Source: Burhinus oedicnemus (Eukaryota; Chordata; Aves; Charadriiformes; Burhinidae). From it: a DNA stretch of 64,000 bases. The translations under genes were made by a program, and so were the position numbers. A model generated the notes under the pieces. The model was given only the letters and a program-made list of their open reading frames with translations, made no database searches and was not told the DNA's origin. Within the stretch, counting starts at the first letter, position 1; each line of letters begins with the position of its first letter. Positions 26,325 through 37,451 of the stretch are shown piece by piece. The stretch spans positions 449,982-513,981 of the forward strand of contig VFFE01007042.1 of the NCBI GenBank assembly GCA_008921705.1, read 5' to 3'.

Positions 26325-26332
26325 TATATACA
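26325..26332 (-). promoter_or_regulatory. Pumilio-type motif UGUAUAUA in HIPK3 3' UTR
   Basis: The transcript reads TGTATATA, a match to the UGUANAUA consensus bound by PUM1/PUM2. It lies in a local TATA/CA low-complexity patch, which raises the chance of coincidence. Confidence 0.3.
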
Positions 26333-26940
26333 CACACTTGTACAAAATGCATAGAGTTGATTACTAAAAACACTGAAACTTTCGGGAAAAGTTAGGTCTC
26401 TTAATTTTCAGTGTGATTAAAAATGTACTGCTGGTATTTATTTATTTTTTTTTATGATCTAATACTGTTGTATTTTAGTTATTACTTAAAAAATAAATCA
26501 AATGTAGGCACATTTATTTCATTCAGACATTCATTAAATAAAACACTGCTTGTGTTAGTGGAGTAAAGAAAAAGATTACCAGTTATTAGCTTATTGACAG
26601 AGTTAAACTCAAATGCTTTGCACTCTTATTCCAGTCAACATCGCAAGGATTGTATTCCAGATTTTGTTTTAAAAAAAAGTTAAGTCAAGCCTGCAAGATG
26701 CAGCTTCTTAAGTGTCTACACAATGCCAATATGAAAACATAAAAAAAATTAAATTACATCAATACATCCACTTATATGCAGTGATGAGCTCAAAGTTAAT
26801 GGAGATAAAATACTGATGCAAATAACACACCCCAAAAAAACATATGCAATCATTTTCCATCATTTACAGTATAGTAGTTACGACACTTCAAACATGAAAA
26901 CAAAATAAAATTTTAAAAAAACCAAACCCAAAACCCGGCT

Positions 26941-26946
26941 TTTATT
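26941..26946 (-). terminator. HIPK3: Candidate proximal poly(A) signal AATAAA with GU-rich downstream
   Basis: AATAAA on the transcript strand, followed within 8 bases by a G/U-rich stretch (GGGTTTTGGGTTTGG). That is a good downstream element, though closer than usual. Use would give a 3' UTR of about 1.6 kb and drop the distal hairpin and Pumilio motif. Confidence 0.4.
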
Positions 26947-27948
26947 TCATGTAATTAGACTTGTACAGAAATTAGAAGGCTAAGAAAGAACTAGTTAATC
27001 ACCTAATTTCACAGCTATCTGAAGTGGCAATCATTATATAGCAGCTTATCTATGATACATTCAAGATAAATGATACAATTTATTACTTGCCCATAAGCTA
27101 AAACACAGCCTCAGCTTAATACCTTCTGTAAATCCCATCTCTACACTACAGTATACTTGAGGTCTATGAAAAAGTAGCTACCTTTTATAGGAAATGGATG
27201 ATTAAGTCTTTGGTGCTGCAAAAGCAACTTCATTTGAACAAAACAAAAAACAAAAAAGACACACTTCCTAAGGAAAAAAAAAAAAATTGCAAAAAGCATG
27301 TAGTTTACGTCCCTGACGGAATGTATTAAATAAGCAAACACCCGCAACAGGCTAAAACAAATACTATAATGTAAAAAGACTAAAATCTCTCCCATGCATA
27401 AATGAAAGATTGCACACAAAGAACTCACGTCTTTTCAAGCTTCAATAGTAAATATTCTGCTACTAGTTATTAAATACTGCATGGTTTGCTCAAGCTAAGA
27501 TGAAACCACATCATGGATCAATGAGCACTTGGCTTTTCCTTTCATTAGCTAGCCAGTCATGCCTACCGCACCTCTAAACATTTTATTATATCCAATTAGA
27601 CAAACACTTTTAAAATAAACTACTTAGGTTGTATTGCAGTTCCATTTACCAGTATGAAATACTGTGTTGTGTGTCACTACTCAATAGCTACTGAATCAAC
27701 TTTTCTTAAGCACTACTAAAGTCTTGTCTTGAAGCTAGATCATTCTGGGGGAAAAAAAGACAGCAAAATTCGGCTACAGCAAAACATGCTGCCTTCTCCA
27801 TAAGGAAAACACACCCAATACTAAAATCATACCACACAAAACCCAAAAATGAGCATTACGCTATCAAAAAATCAGCAGATCTGAATTTTTAAGTGCTGCA
27901 GTCCTCAACATTTATATATAAGTAATAACATTAACAACCTCAAATATT

Positions 27949-27956
27949 TAAGGCAC
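27949..27956 (-). promoter_or_regulatory. miR-124-type 8-mer seed match in HIPK3 3' UTR
   Basis: The transcript reads GTGCCTTA, the full 8-mer complement to the miR-124 seed. A single 8-mer is expected by chance in several kilobases with modest probability, so this rests on motif identity only. Confidence 0.3.
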
Positions 27957-28526
27957 TATGTGTGGGAACAGTTTACAATGCAGCTGAGATTATTAGGACA
28001 ACAACATTTAAGAGCAATGTTTAGGCTTTTTTTTTGCCCATGCAAAAGACACATGCAATGTGAAGAACAACAGCTCAACTTTTAGATAAGTGACTCAACA
28101 TTTAAACACCAAGATACGCAATACAAACGAGTTACTTCTACACTGTACTGCTGACATATGTGCATCTGTTGCTCTAGTTCTGTACACTGAATGGCTTCCC
28201 AAATGTAGACGTGTCTTGCACTAGTTAGAAGGCAATTTTATAAAAAATAACAGGAGCAAAACCAGATTTCTGCTCCCATAAGTCACCTGTCTAAAGTTAC
28301 TATATAAGAAGATAACATGACCAAAGACAAGTTATACCAAATGTGCAAAACACATTAAAAGTGAGTTTTTTTAAAGCTCAGAGTTGTTTAAATTGCACCC
28401 AAGTCTACATGAATCAAAAAAATAATTTTCCTGTTGTGCCATGGCTAATATTTAATAAATACCATGTTTCTTCTTAAATCAAACTTCTGTATCATTGAGC
28501 TTCCTCAATATACTGTATTTGAGTTC

Positions 28527-29003
28527 TCACATAAACGGATACTGGCTGAGTTTTGTCGGACTCAATGGAAATCCTGTGTAAGCAGGTGATGCTGCAATGT
28601 ACGAATGCGGTGGGAAAACTGGTTTGTATTGAGTCTGATGAATGGTTGGGGAAGGTAAGAGACGGGGATTTATGCCAACTGGAACTTGGTGTACTATACC
28701 ACTGGGATGAGAGATATTGTACGCTGGATGTTGTAACAAGGGTCTTGAGGTACATGGCGAGGCAAGGAGGTGGGCAACGGGTGCAGCAGTACTAAGGGGT
28801 GCCGACGACGGGTACGGAAGAATAGCAGGCTGTCCTCCAAGGTGGGTACTTCCAGAGAGATGCGCGTGCACGGTAGTGTGATTTGGACTTCCTTGCGGAA
28901 GGGAGAAAGCGTGGCCGGCAATGCTGGCTGGGATGTAAGCCTGCTGCCTCCGATGAGCATAGTTTCCGTTCCATTCCTGCAGCCCAGATCCGAAGTGCTG
29001 AAC
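28527..29003 (-). CDS. HIPK3: HIPK3 last coding exon, Tyr/His-rich C-terminus and stop
   Basis: 158 codons plus TGA at 28,527-28,529. It begins VQHFGSGLQEWNGNYAHRRQ, passes an Ala/Ser/His-rich stretch (HAHLSGSTHLGGQ, APVAHLLASP) and ends SPTIHQTQYKPVFPPHSYIA, then GFPLSPTKLSQYPFM. In HIPKs this is the Tyr/His-rich autoinhibitory region and its conserved SPTK.SQY end. The acceptor is GTGGACAG|GTTC. The reading frame extends 12 bases further 5' on the genomic strand, but those bases are intron. The C-terminal residues are Phe-Met, where I recall Tyr-Met in human. Confidence 0.96.
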   Translation of the reverse strand, partial: VQHFGSGLQEWNGNYAHRRQQAYIPASIAGHAFSLPQGSPNHTTVHAHLSGSTHLGGQPAILPYPSSAPLSTAAPVAHLLASPCTSRPLLQHPAYNISHPSGIVHQVPVGINPRLLPSPTIHQTQYKPVFPPHSYIAASPAYTGFPLSPTKLSQYPFM

Positions 29004-29235
29004 CTGTCCACACACAGAAATGGGCAGGTCTTAATACTTCTAAGTATAAAGAGAGTTTGAAAAATGGAATAATGCACTAAAACTAGTTAACTTAAAATCA
29101 AGAATAATATAGAGACAGGAATAATTAAATGCTTAAACAAACAAAAAAAAATTAGCTATTTAGATAGTAGCACAGACAGGAAATCTGACAATAAGAGATG
29201 GTAAACAGAACACAAGTTATTTTAATGCTCTTGCG

Positions 29236-29267
<32 letters not shown>
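29236..29267. repeat. A32 homopolymer (U32 in the HIPK3 transcript)
   Basis: Thirty-two uninterrupted A on the plus strand in the intron before the last HIPK3 exon, about 230 bases upstream of its acceptor. Length is likely polymorphic and sequencing-sensitive. Confidence 0.95.
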
Positions 29268-29269
<2 letters not shown>

Positions 29270-30340
29270 AAAGATAAAATGCCATGCTGGGCTGTTTTAA
29301 CAGAAATACCATGTATCACATGAGCAAGGTGCTTATTCCACTCTACTCAGCACTGGCTTGGCATCAATTGGAAGTGCTGCATTCAGTTTGGGCACCATAA
29401 TGAGGCACAAAGAGGACAAATAGGAGAGAAATTTTAGAGGAGAGCAGAAAAAATAATAAACGGATTGAAAATATCTGAGACAACTAGGCAAACAGAAATC
29501 TAGGGCTATGATCACAGGAAGATGTGGCAATCGTTAACAGTTATAAAGAGAAATACTAAAAATCAATTACTCCCATTAAATGAGGCAGACTTCAAACTAC
29601 ATAGGACATCTACCAAAGAAGGAAGGATTAGTATAAATTTTTGTAATGAAAATAACGTTCTACACTTTCTGCCAAGAGGCTGAGGAGCTGCAGCCATTAA
29701 AGAGATTAAAAATTAATACTATGCTGATCATATTAAAGTTTGCTTAGAATTAATTAAACCAATCCTTCTGCATAATCATGCAGAAGGGGAGATTGTGTCA
29801 CCCACCCAAATGTTTCTTTCAATCTAAACTATTCAAGTCATTATTGGTAAATCCTCTTATCTACATATAGCACGCTTGCATTTAGTATTTAACTTACAAT
29901 TTAATATTCACAGTTACTCTGCAAGACCTAGACAAACAGGTACTGCTCTTATATCAAGCGTACCTCCAGATATCTAACTAGAAGCTCAATGCAGCTAACA
30001 GCTCAAAATTAATTAATTAAAAGTGGCTTAAACTTGATGTCATGTGTCAGCTTCAGTTCTCAGCCACAGTAGACACATTTACCATGTTGTTGGGTAACAA
30101 TAAAAGTAGCTTTTAAATTAACTTTGGGTATCTTCCAACACTGGATTGAACTACAATCACAACCTCTTCTCCCCCTTAGCTTCGCTACCTGGCAGCAAAA
30201 GGTTGGGTTTGCTAAGCTGTATCTCATCTCTGGATACTCAGACTACAAGCAGTTTCATTCACACTACTAACAGAACACGACCAAAATACAGCCGCCGTTT
30301 TTAATTGCACACTATGAGCATTTTAGCATTTGGATGTAGG

Positions 30341-30359
30341 AAAAAAAAAAAAAAAAAAA
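30341..30359. repeat. A19 homopolymer
   Basis: Nineteen A on the plus strand in the same intron as the A32 run. Confidence 0.9.
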
Positions 30360-30666
30360 GACAGTAACATATTTTTCATTTTGTCTCATGCTTTGATTTT
30401 GTGTAGGCATTGATAGGTTTCCCAGTGTGGCTTTTCTATCATTTTTAAAAATAAAGTCAGCTGCTTTAAGAAAATGACCAAAAGTGAAAGATACTTATGA
30501 CTTGCCCAGTAAGATGAAATCCATTTTTCAAGATTTGAACGCTTCTGTAATCAAGCTGCTGAAAACCTGCAGTTGCCATTGACAGCAATTGAAATGGTGA
30601 GCATTCTGCATGTTTGGAACCTCAAGACAGGAAAAGTACTTCTTAGATGTGAGTAAGTACACATAC

Positions 30667-30794
30667 CTGACTGAAGTTTATATGTTGCTGATGGAATGCT
30701 GATGTCAATTTTTGCTGATTGTTTCCTACAATAGAAGACTGGTTTATTCTTCCCAGGACAGACCGACCTTTTTTCAGTGGCTGGCACGAAGCAT
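30667..30794 (-). CDS. HIPK3: HIPK3 exon, basic Gln-rich segment
   Basis: The reading frame here was fixed by the neighbours. It completes an Asp codon, then ASCQPLKKGRSVLGRINQSS, and ends HQQHINFSQ. The SICQPL..GRS...LNQ.S.VG pattern and the HQQH.NFSQ end match HIPK3. The same stretch has an open reading frame in another frame that is not coding. The acceptor is CTTGGAAG|ATG and the donor AGTCAG|GTATGT. The Lys-Lys-Gly-Arg cluster is the only strongly basic patch in this part. Confidence 0.93.
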
Positions 30795-31070
30795 CTTCCA
30801 AGAAATAAATGAACAATGTTATGTTTTGTTGTCACTATTCCCTTCCAACACAAGTTAGACAAAGTTTCATTTGCTTCAGCATACAGGAAGAAATAATAAA
30901 ATAATACACTAATTAAAGTCAAAACCCAACACAATTTAGAAGTGTTTATTATAGATTAGCAGATATATAGGAAGGTCAAATTCCTCGTATGTATGGCTAT
31001 TGAATAAATATTCGAATTTCTATTCTTATCTACAGGTATAGAAAGACAAAAAACACCTGAACTAACTTAC

Positions 31071-31306
31071 CTGTATTCACCATCTGTTCATCAAGATGTA
31101 ACCTGTTTTCAAGTCTCATTGGTGGTACTACTACTGTGCAAAGAGCTGATTTGGTTTCAGGATTAACTGATGCTCTCGCTTCCTTATTCTTATTGGTATT
31201 GGCTACAAAGCCATTTTCCACAAATGGGCTGTCATGTCCTGAAGAGTCTGAAGTTGGGGAACCATCCACCGTATCGCATCCACTTTCCTGTTCGTCATCT
31301 GACATA
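31071..31306 (-). CDS. HIPK3: HIPK3 exon, acidic region
   Basis: The shared Ser codon is followed by MSDDEQESGCDTVDGSPTSD, SSGHDSPFVENGF, and ends MRLENRLHLDEQMVNT. The acidic Ser-rich opening is typical of HIPK3. The second half is variable between species as far as I recall. The acceptor is TTTGATAG|TATG and the donor ACAG|GTAAGT, a strong one. The exon is 236 bases and ends in phase 1. Confidence 0.95.
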
Positions 31307-34300
31307 CTATCAAAAAAATAAGAGTATTGCATTGAAACAAATATCTTTTCATAATATAGATGCATTTTATTAAATTACCACATAAAATTTATGGAAGTGA
31401 AAACTACTCAAAAGTGGATAAAAATGTTGGATTGTAATTATACGAGCACAGACGCTCAGATGGCAGTTCAATATTCAAACTCATTCTACCCATAAATTGT
31501 CAGGCTCAAAGAAAGGTGGCAACTTCTACATAAAGACTTAGATGCGTAACCCAACTTGCATCCACTTTGTAATTTATTTTTTAAATAATTTTGTACTTAT
31601 ATGCCACCTGAAATTTAGATTTTTAGGTCAAATAAAAGGTTGAAGAAGATTATTTCATTTCTTCCTGAATCAAAACATAAAGGTCTCCGAATGGTTATTA
31701 CACTCACAAATGAGAACATACTGATCTAATTTCCTCCTAGAAATCAGCCACATCCTGGAGCCTGCGAAAAGCCGTCCCTGGGGCCTGTGAGAGTCAGGAT
31801 GGGATAGAGCGCGCTGAGGAAGCAATCTGCACAGTAGCAGGCAGCTGCCTCTCATCTGCATATCAACCACCAGCAGCGACACTAGACCTTATCTACTGAG
31901 AAATGAAGTCACTCTGAAGCTCCTCCAGAGAGCACTGCCTGTGCGTGACTGAAAGATTCTCTTTCACAGATTTAGATTAAGGAGACAAACGCAACCCTCT
32001 ATTTACATGGCGGCCGTTTTAGCACTTGAGGTCTGTGAAATCCATGCCGGTCAAGTGGTGCAAACTTATTTATTCAACCACTGCTTTTACTAAAGCAGCC
32101 GGAAGGGAGAAGAGGTGGAGAAACCAACTCATAATAATAGCCTTTGCTAACATTTATTGAAGCTCCATGCTTGTTATCAGAAGAAAGGGCTAAGAAGATG
32201 GTAAATGCCAGTTGCCAGAAGCAAGACCACAGTTCAATCAGTGGAACAAGAACCAAATACCTTTTAGGCAGCAAGTAGCAAACAACCTGGGAAAGGAAAC
32301 TAATTTACAATGAGGTGTATTGCCAGAAAAGATACTCAAACCATTTATGTATTATTTATTACACAAGCAAAAGGTATATCACAGGGGCATCACTAACAAG
32401 AACAAAAAAGAAATTTGACTAGTCCTCAATTGGGACTGTGCCAGGTATGGATTATATAGATAGCAACAGACATCATTCACTTAATGGAGGTCAAAAGAAT
32501 GGTATGCAGTGATGAATAAATAAGCGCAGGTGCTAACAAAGTCCCTGGTTAGACAGGATAGGCATGAGAATTAAGAACTTCTATGAACTAGAAAAACATG
32601 AAAACTCCAGTTTTATTACAAATTGGTGGAATACATGCTTAACTTAAAACAAGCAAGGAACAGCAGTGAATTCACTAACCCCTAAACATATGGTCAAGTC
32701 CTTTGACGATTTTATAGCTAATGTTACAGGTACTTATAGCACGGTGATTAAATTAAGACAATACAAATAAAACCATTTATAAAATTTAATTTTTTTGTGA
32801 AAAGTACTTTGACTCTATGAGGGCCACCACAAAAACCTGAAGTCTTAGTCAACAGAGCTAGGTAATTCTGAATAGTTTTTAAAGTAACAAATAGTGATAC
32901 TCTGACAACTACTGAGCAATACATTATACTTCTATAGTCTTTACTTTTGACTCAAGTTACTAATTATATGACTTACTGTATGTCGAATGCTAATGAAACC
33001 AGAATCTGATGCATTCCTCTGCTATTGACATAAAGTTGAATTACAGAGGGGAATTGAATGACAGGTCAGTTCTTTGCAATTAAAAAAACCCACTGTAAAA
33101 TCAAGGAGGTCTTTATAAAAAACTTGCCTGAAGTTTTCAATGTTTTGATATTAAAAAATATCATAAGCAGGACTGACAATTTTAACTATCAACCAGTAAG
33201 ACTACCTGATGCCTCCCAGTACATGACACGTCTTGTTACCTAAATCATTACTAAAATTTAATAATTTGAATGGAAATTCTTCAAACGCTTCTAATTATTC
33301 TCTTGTTTTACAGTCAGAAATGACAAATGCTTGAAAATAGGACCAGAGAAATACACCTGGTTTAGTCAATCTGTATAACTCTGGCAACTTTTTATATCAA
33401 TATCTCCAAAGTCCCAGAAACAGCAGAAATTTGTCTGGGATTATCTTCTACATCAAGTCACCCTAAAAAATGAAAAATCTATCCACGTGCTCCTGTGTTA
33501 CTGGATTAAGCGTAACACAAAGCTGCATCTTGAGTAAACAAAACCTTTCCCTAGTCCTAGCACTCACCAGACTGTACACATCACCTCCTTAGAACATGCC
33601 TTCCTCCTAGCCCAGGACAGAGAGTAACAACTCACTACACCTTCCAGTGTATTCAGTGTCCAGCACCCCAGAGATTAGTTCACCAAAGATTTCAGGCCTT
33701 ACAGAATATGAAACTGATGTCAAAGTTGTTCATGCAAAAGTCTCCCACACCCCTTTTTTTTTTTTTTCTTTTTATAAAAAAAAAAAAAAAAAAAAAAGAA
33801 TTGTATCCCAGGTCACAGAATTTCTACAGGATATTGAGTAAATCATATTAAATCAAACTTTTTCACAGATACCAGCAACTATATACCCGAAATATTTCTT
33901 GGTCTCCAAACTCATATCTAGAAACCTGATTTGCAGAAGTGCCAAGTACTCATAGCCACAACTAAAGTTTCAACATATTAGCACCTGAAGGGCAGGGACC
34001 TAAATAAGACAAAAAGCCCCGATCAGAACATCTCAAGTCAGTGGGAACTTCTGACTGCGTCACAGGTCCGTGTCTTACGAGTATCACACAGACAGATGCT
34101 TTAGTGTCAAGCTCCCACGTAACGTAGCAAAAATTCCATTCATTTTCAGAGTTACATTGAGTGTTTTTCTAAGAGTGAATTTTGAATAATGTGCAAAAAT
34201 AAAGGCTGAAGTAGACATCAAGCAGCGAAGATAAAAATATTTAAAAGCTGCTTATATGAACAGTGTTCACATAAGCAAAGCTTATGTTTGGTAGAAGATA

Positions 34301-34716
34301 AAAGGCATCAACGTCATGAAAGATTACAATACAAGATACACAATGGGTGAACAAGAGGGTGCAAAAATTAAAGATGTTCTGGTAACTTCAAATCTGTCAC
34401 ATCCTACTTTGGCTTACTTAATTTTGCAACCTCAGAAGTTTTGCTCTAAAGGAGGTTGTGTGCAACACGCTTATATTTTCTGTGTAAACACCATTCATTC
34501 AGTATTCTGAAAACTTCCAATGTAGCCAGGCAGATCTGTTAGGAACAATATAAGAACAGTCTATGCCGTGCAACTGTAGATCAATGAATTAATTTTTAAA
34601 TACATCGCTTAGCCTCACCAGATGGCAACATAACAAACCTTTCACATTTTTTATTATAAACTGAGGCTGCTGTACACTAGATCTTTCTTTTTGCTGACAG
34701 GAGCACAGCTTTTTAC
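31307..34716 (-). other. HIPK3: HIPK3 intron
   Basis: 3,410 bases, AT-rich, with the T14/A22 hairpin tract. The only other thing noticed is a weak partial CTCF-like match near 34,615. No exon is seen. Confidence 0.9.
33754..33797. repeat. T14...A22 self-complementary homopolymer pair
   Basis: Fourteen T, a C, five T, then ATA and 22 A. The two halves can pair into a hairpin of about 19 A-T pairs in either strand, inside a HIPK3 intron. Confidence 0.9.
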
Positions 34717-34857
34717 CTGTTGGATCTCTTGCAAGGAGATGGACTAGACTGTCCCGAGGAGCTCGTACTCAGAGTGCTATCGGGACTGCTGAGAGAACAC
34801 ACGCGGTCGATGTTCAGGGTGTTCTGGCAGGCTTCACAGTCAAGGCTACCTTTACAT
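34717..34857 (-). CDS. HIPK3: HIPK3 exon, Ser-rich PEST-like region
   Basis: Reads CKGSLDCEACQNTLNIDRVC and then SSPDSTLSTSSSGQSSPSP before CKRSNS. The Ser/Pro/Thr-rich stretch belongs to the PEST-like turnover region of HIPKs and offers many proline-directed phosphorylation sites. The acceptor is GTAG|ATGT. The donor is AACAG|GTAAAA, modest in strength. The exon is 141 bases and in the same phase at both ends. Confidence 0.95.
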
Positions 34858-35773
34858 CTACCACACAAAAAGAAAGTGAGCAAATATACCACCTCTCATT
34901 TGTTCTTTCCATACGCTACTGATTTAGGTGTAATTATAGAATAAAAAGGGGGCAAATATTAGAAAAGGTCCCTTAAATGTAAATCAACATTACTTCTTTT
35001 ACATCCAAACCAGATTTAAAATCTTTTCTGAGTTCTTTTGGAAATTTTACACCAAGTATGCTTTTTTTGAAGCCTACTAAATGAATAATTTTTTTACTGA
35101 ATCAATATTAACACAAGTAGATAAAAGATTTTAATGCAACAGTTCAGAACCTTGAAGCATTTGACAAAGTTTAGATTTAAAATACAAGTTCCTCCAGTTC
35201 AGAATCATTACAAGTAAAAAAAGTCGAGCAAACGTTAAACTTTCAAGCCCTTGTTTAAAACGATACATGCCTCTTCGACAGCTTTGTGAAAGAAAACTCC
35301 TTTGGGGGACCATGCTCAGGATCTGCTTTCATACCTAAGTGCACACCTTTTCATACTGTTTTACCCATATGTATGTAATGTTACCTACTGGATGCTACTG
35401 CTAGAACGATAACATTGATTATACAAAGCCAGAAGACGGATCTTCAACAAATAAATAGGGTATGACAGTATTTAAGCAAAAAAAAAAAAAAAAGTATGCT
35501 GAAGCTAAAAGTATCCTGTTTTGAGCAAGTCTGTTACAAAAGAATAAGTTGTTTCCTGTTGCAAATGCCCAACATACACAGATTAACGAGGCAGACTTTT
35601 GAAAGTATTTTCCACTTTCAAATAATGTAATGCTACAGAGTTAACTTCTTAGTGAAATTTGATTAAAAGTGCAGCGTTTGCCTTTTTCTAACTGGGATTC
35701 ATTAAATACAGCAGCTGTGCTAAACCAGCTATATTTAAGTAACACCTTAATAAAAGTAAACATCGATCCTTAC
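34858..35773 (-). other. HIPK3: HIPK3 intron
   Basis: 916 bases, AT-rich with an A-run near 35,480. Nothing else recognised. Confidence 0.9.
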
Positions 35774-36070
35774 TCTCTCAGTGAGTGTGTTCGTCCTATG
35801 TCATCTTCATCTGTGTCACTGCTGATGGTGATCACGCTGACTGCTGGGCTGGGGGAACCGGCAATGAAGATAGCCTGGCGCTGTTTGGTTGAAAGAGATG
35901 AATCAGGGTCCAGCCTGACCGATGCTTCACAACAGTTACTCTCCTGTCCTTCGGAGTTATGATTGTCCTGTGCTTCTATACAACTTATTCTCTTTACAGC
36001 CTTCAGGTTAAGTATCTTTGGAGACAGAAAGGCTGAATTTTGGATATTGGTATTTTGTAACACATTGCTC
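35774..36070 (-). CDS. HIPK3: HIPK3 exon with SUMO-interacting motif
   Basis: A 297-base exon. It opens with the shared Arg codon and SNVLQNTNIQNSAF and reaches SPSPAVSVITISSDTDEDD before HSLRE. VITI followed by SSDTDEDD is the classical SUMO-interacting motif of HIPKs (hydrophobic core plus acidic or phosphorylatable tail), which directs the kinase to PML bodies and nuclear speckles. The rest is rich in Ser, Asp and Glu. The acceptor is TTTGCAG|GAGC and the donor AGAGA|GTAAGG. Both ends are in the same phase. Confidence 0.96.
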
Positions 36071-37054
36071 CTGCAAAGAAAACACACCATTTGATGTTTA
36101 GTGAATGTCTACCAACAGACCTGAAAACTGTATTATTTTCAACAAAAAACAAAGCAAGCAACGTAGGTTAAAACACCGATTTTCTAAACTAGTGCAATGA
36201 AAAACATAAAACAGGAAACACAGTCACAGACACAAATACTTGGCATATACGATTTCAGACATTAATTTAACAAAATGCAGAAACATGCTAATTAGAAGCT
36301 ATGTTGCACATCTAAAATAAGTAATATCTAAGACTGAAATTTGCAACAACATTGAATACAATACATTGAAAATCCCATTTTTTTATAAAGGAAAAAAAGA
36401 AAATAAAATCCCGTTTGGGTGAAAAACAAGCAAACAAAACCTGGCCAGACCTCCTGGAAAGATTCTCCCTGAAAATAAAAGTTGGTAGCATCTGGATGAA
36501 ATCCTCGCTTAAAACAAGACTGCTGAAATTGCCCCTCTGTAACCCAAGCATCCCACACCTTTGCAAACACTTCGTATGGCAGTGGGGCATATTTTCTTCA
36601 GAGGGCAGTTAGGGTATTTCTGGCCACCAGTGAAAGACAGACTATTCTTAAGATGATTATAAGGCATTTTACAACCTGGTTATATAGTATCTCTTTATTT
36701 TTAGTTGTCTAAAGCTGATATATCCTCATGCACATAAGCTTAGCGATATCTCATTAGAGCTACCTCGATATATTTTTATACCTTCCAAAAGGCTACAAAG
36801 ACAACTTTGCTATCATGATAGGCACATACTAATCGACGGGAACTAAAACCTCTTACTACTGCAAGTATTTTGCCATCTAGTCTGTATTACCAAAATAATA
36901 CTGAAGACTTAGGGCAGAAAGAACAAATTTTCCCAAGAGACCGTTGAAGTACAATTGGCACTAACAAACATGCTACTTTTACAGGCTATTTCCCTGCCCG
37001 CTGAACAGCAACTACGGACACGCTATCTCTGAATGTTCAAAATGTTCTACCAAC
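36071..37054 (-). other. HIPK3: HIPK3 intron
   Basis: 984 bases. As I recall, human HIPK3 has a longer isoform with an extra short stretch at this junction. I looked for a matching mini-exon here and did not find one by eye. Confidence 0.8.
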
Positions 37055-37216
37055 CTGTTCTGACACAGTTTGTTCCTCTTGGTAGCTGCAGGCTGAGGCC
37101 AGACAACATGTGCAATGCCCACGCTAATTGGCTGAGGGGCAGACAAGGTTATCTGATGAGTTAAAAGAGGCTGCGGTATCATTGAATTGTAATGGGTGCC
37201 CTGGGTAATCATCTTC
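37055..37216 (-). CDS. HIPK3: HIPK3 exon, HYNS...VGIAHVV segment
   Basis: Reads KMITQGTHYNSMIPQPLLTH, then QITLSAPQPISVGIAHVVWP and ends NKLCQNR. THVTLA.AQPLNVG.AHVV is the equivalent in paralogues. The final Lys/Arg-rich stretch may be part of a localisation signal. The acceptor is TTCCTCAG|GAAG and the donor AACAG|GTTGGT, again weak at +3. The exon is 162 bases and enters and leaves in the same phase, so it could be skipped without a frameshift. Here it joins directly to the SNVLQNTNI exon. Confidence 0.94.
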
Positions 37217-37326
37217 CTGAGGAAAAAAAATAAAGGAAGTTTTAAATTGCAAGTCATTTGCATCGCACCCGTAGATCTTGTTAAACCAAAGCCATTAAGG
37301 TACTGCACAAAAATATGCGGACTTAC

Positions 37327-37451
37327 CCCCAGTCTCCAAGCCTCTGTGGGCCAGCCACAGGATCAGAGGCCAGAGATGTCGCAGGAGCTGCCACTGGCGC
37401 GACTTGCTGCCATGCGGGAACCAGTATCTGCTGGGTCTGATTCGACCACGT
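37327..37451 (-). CDS. HIPK3: HIPK3 exon with the QQILVPAWQQ segment
   Basis: Reads TWSNQTQQILVPAWQQVAPV, then an Ala/Pro/Ser stretch and PQRLGDWG. QQIL.P.WQQ is a conserved HIPK core motif, and LGDW is the HIPK3 counterpart of the LADWRN of HIPK1. The acceptor is CACAACAG|ACG and the donor GGGG|GTAAGT, a strong one. The last two bases join the next exon to complete Gly. Codons here include several CpGs (TCG, CGC, GCG), so the exon is GC-richer than its neighbours. Confidence 0.94.

Larger units (their letters stand above)
24975..28526 (-). other. HIPK3: HIPK3 3' UTR
   Basis: AT-rich, about 3.5 kb, from the stop codon to the distal poly(A) signal. HIPK3 transcripts have a 3' UTR of several kilobases, so this extent is expected. 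It has no splice-compatible coding exon. It contains several poly(A) hexamers, a miR-124-type seed match, a Pumilio-type motif, a short hairpin and an A16 run (T16 on the plus strand at 25,666-25,681) that could prime oligo-dT falsely. The 3' end is inferred from the ATTAAA near 25,000 and the GU-rich sequence beyond it; it is not proven. Confidence 0.75.
29004..30666 (-). other. HIPK3: HIPK3 intron before the last exon
   Basis: 1,663 bases with the A32 and A19 runs. No extra exon is seen. The donor is CAG|GTATGT and the acceptor GTGGACAG. Confidence 0.9.

Noticed and set aside
30551..30934. 127-codon minus-strand reading frame over a HIPK3 exon
   Set aside because: It is in the wrong frame. 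Splice phase and the HQQH.NFSQ match fix another frame for 30,667-30,794.
34720..34944. 74-codon plus-strand reading frame
   Set aside because: Antisense shadow of the HIPK3 exon at 34,717-34,857.
36071..37054. Extra HIPK3 mini-exon as in a longer mammalian isoform
   Set aside because: No matching peptide with AG/GT borders seen on the minus strand. The flanking exons already join in frame.
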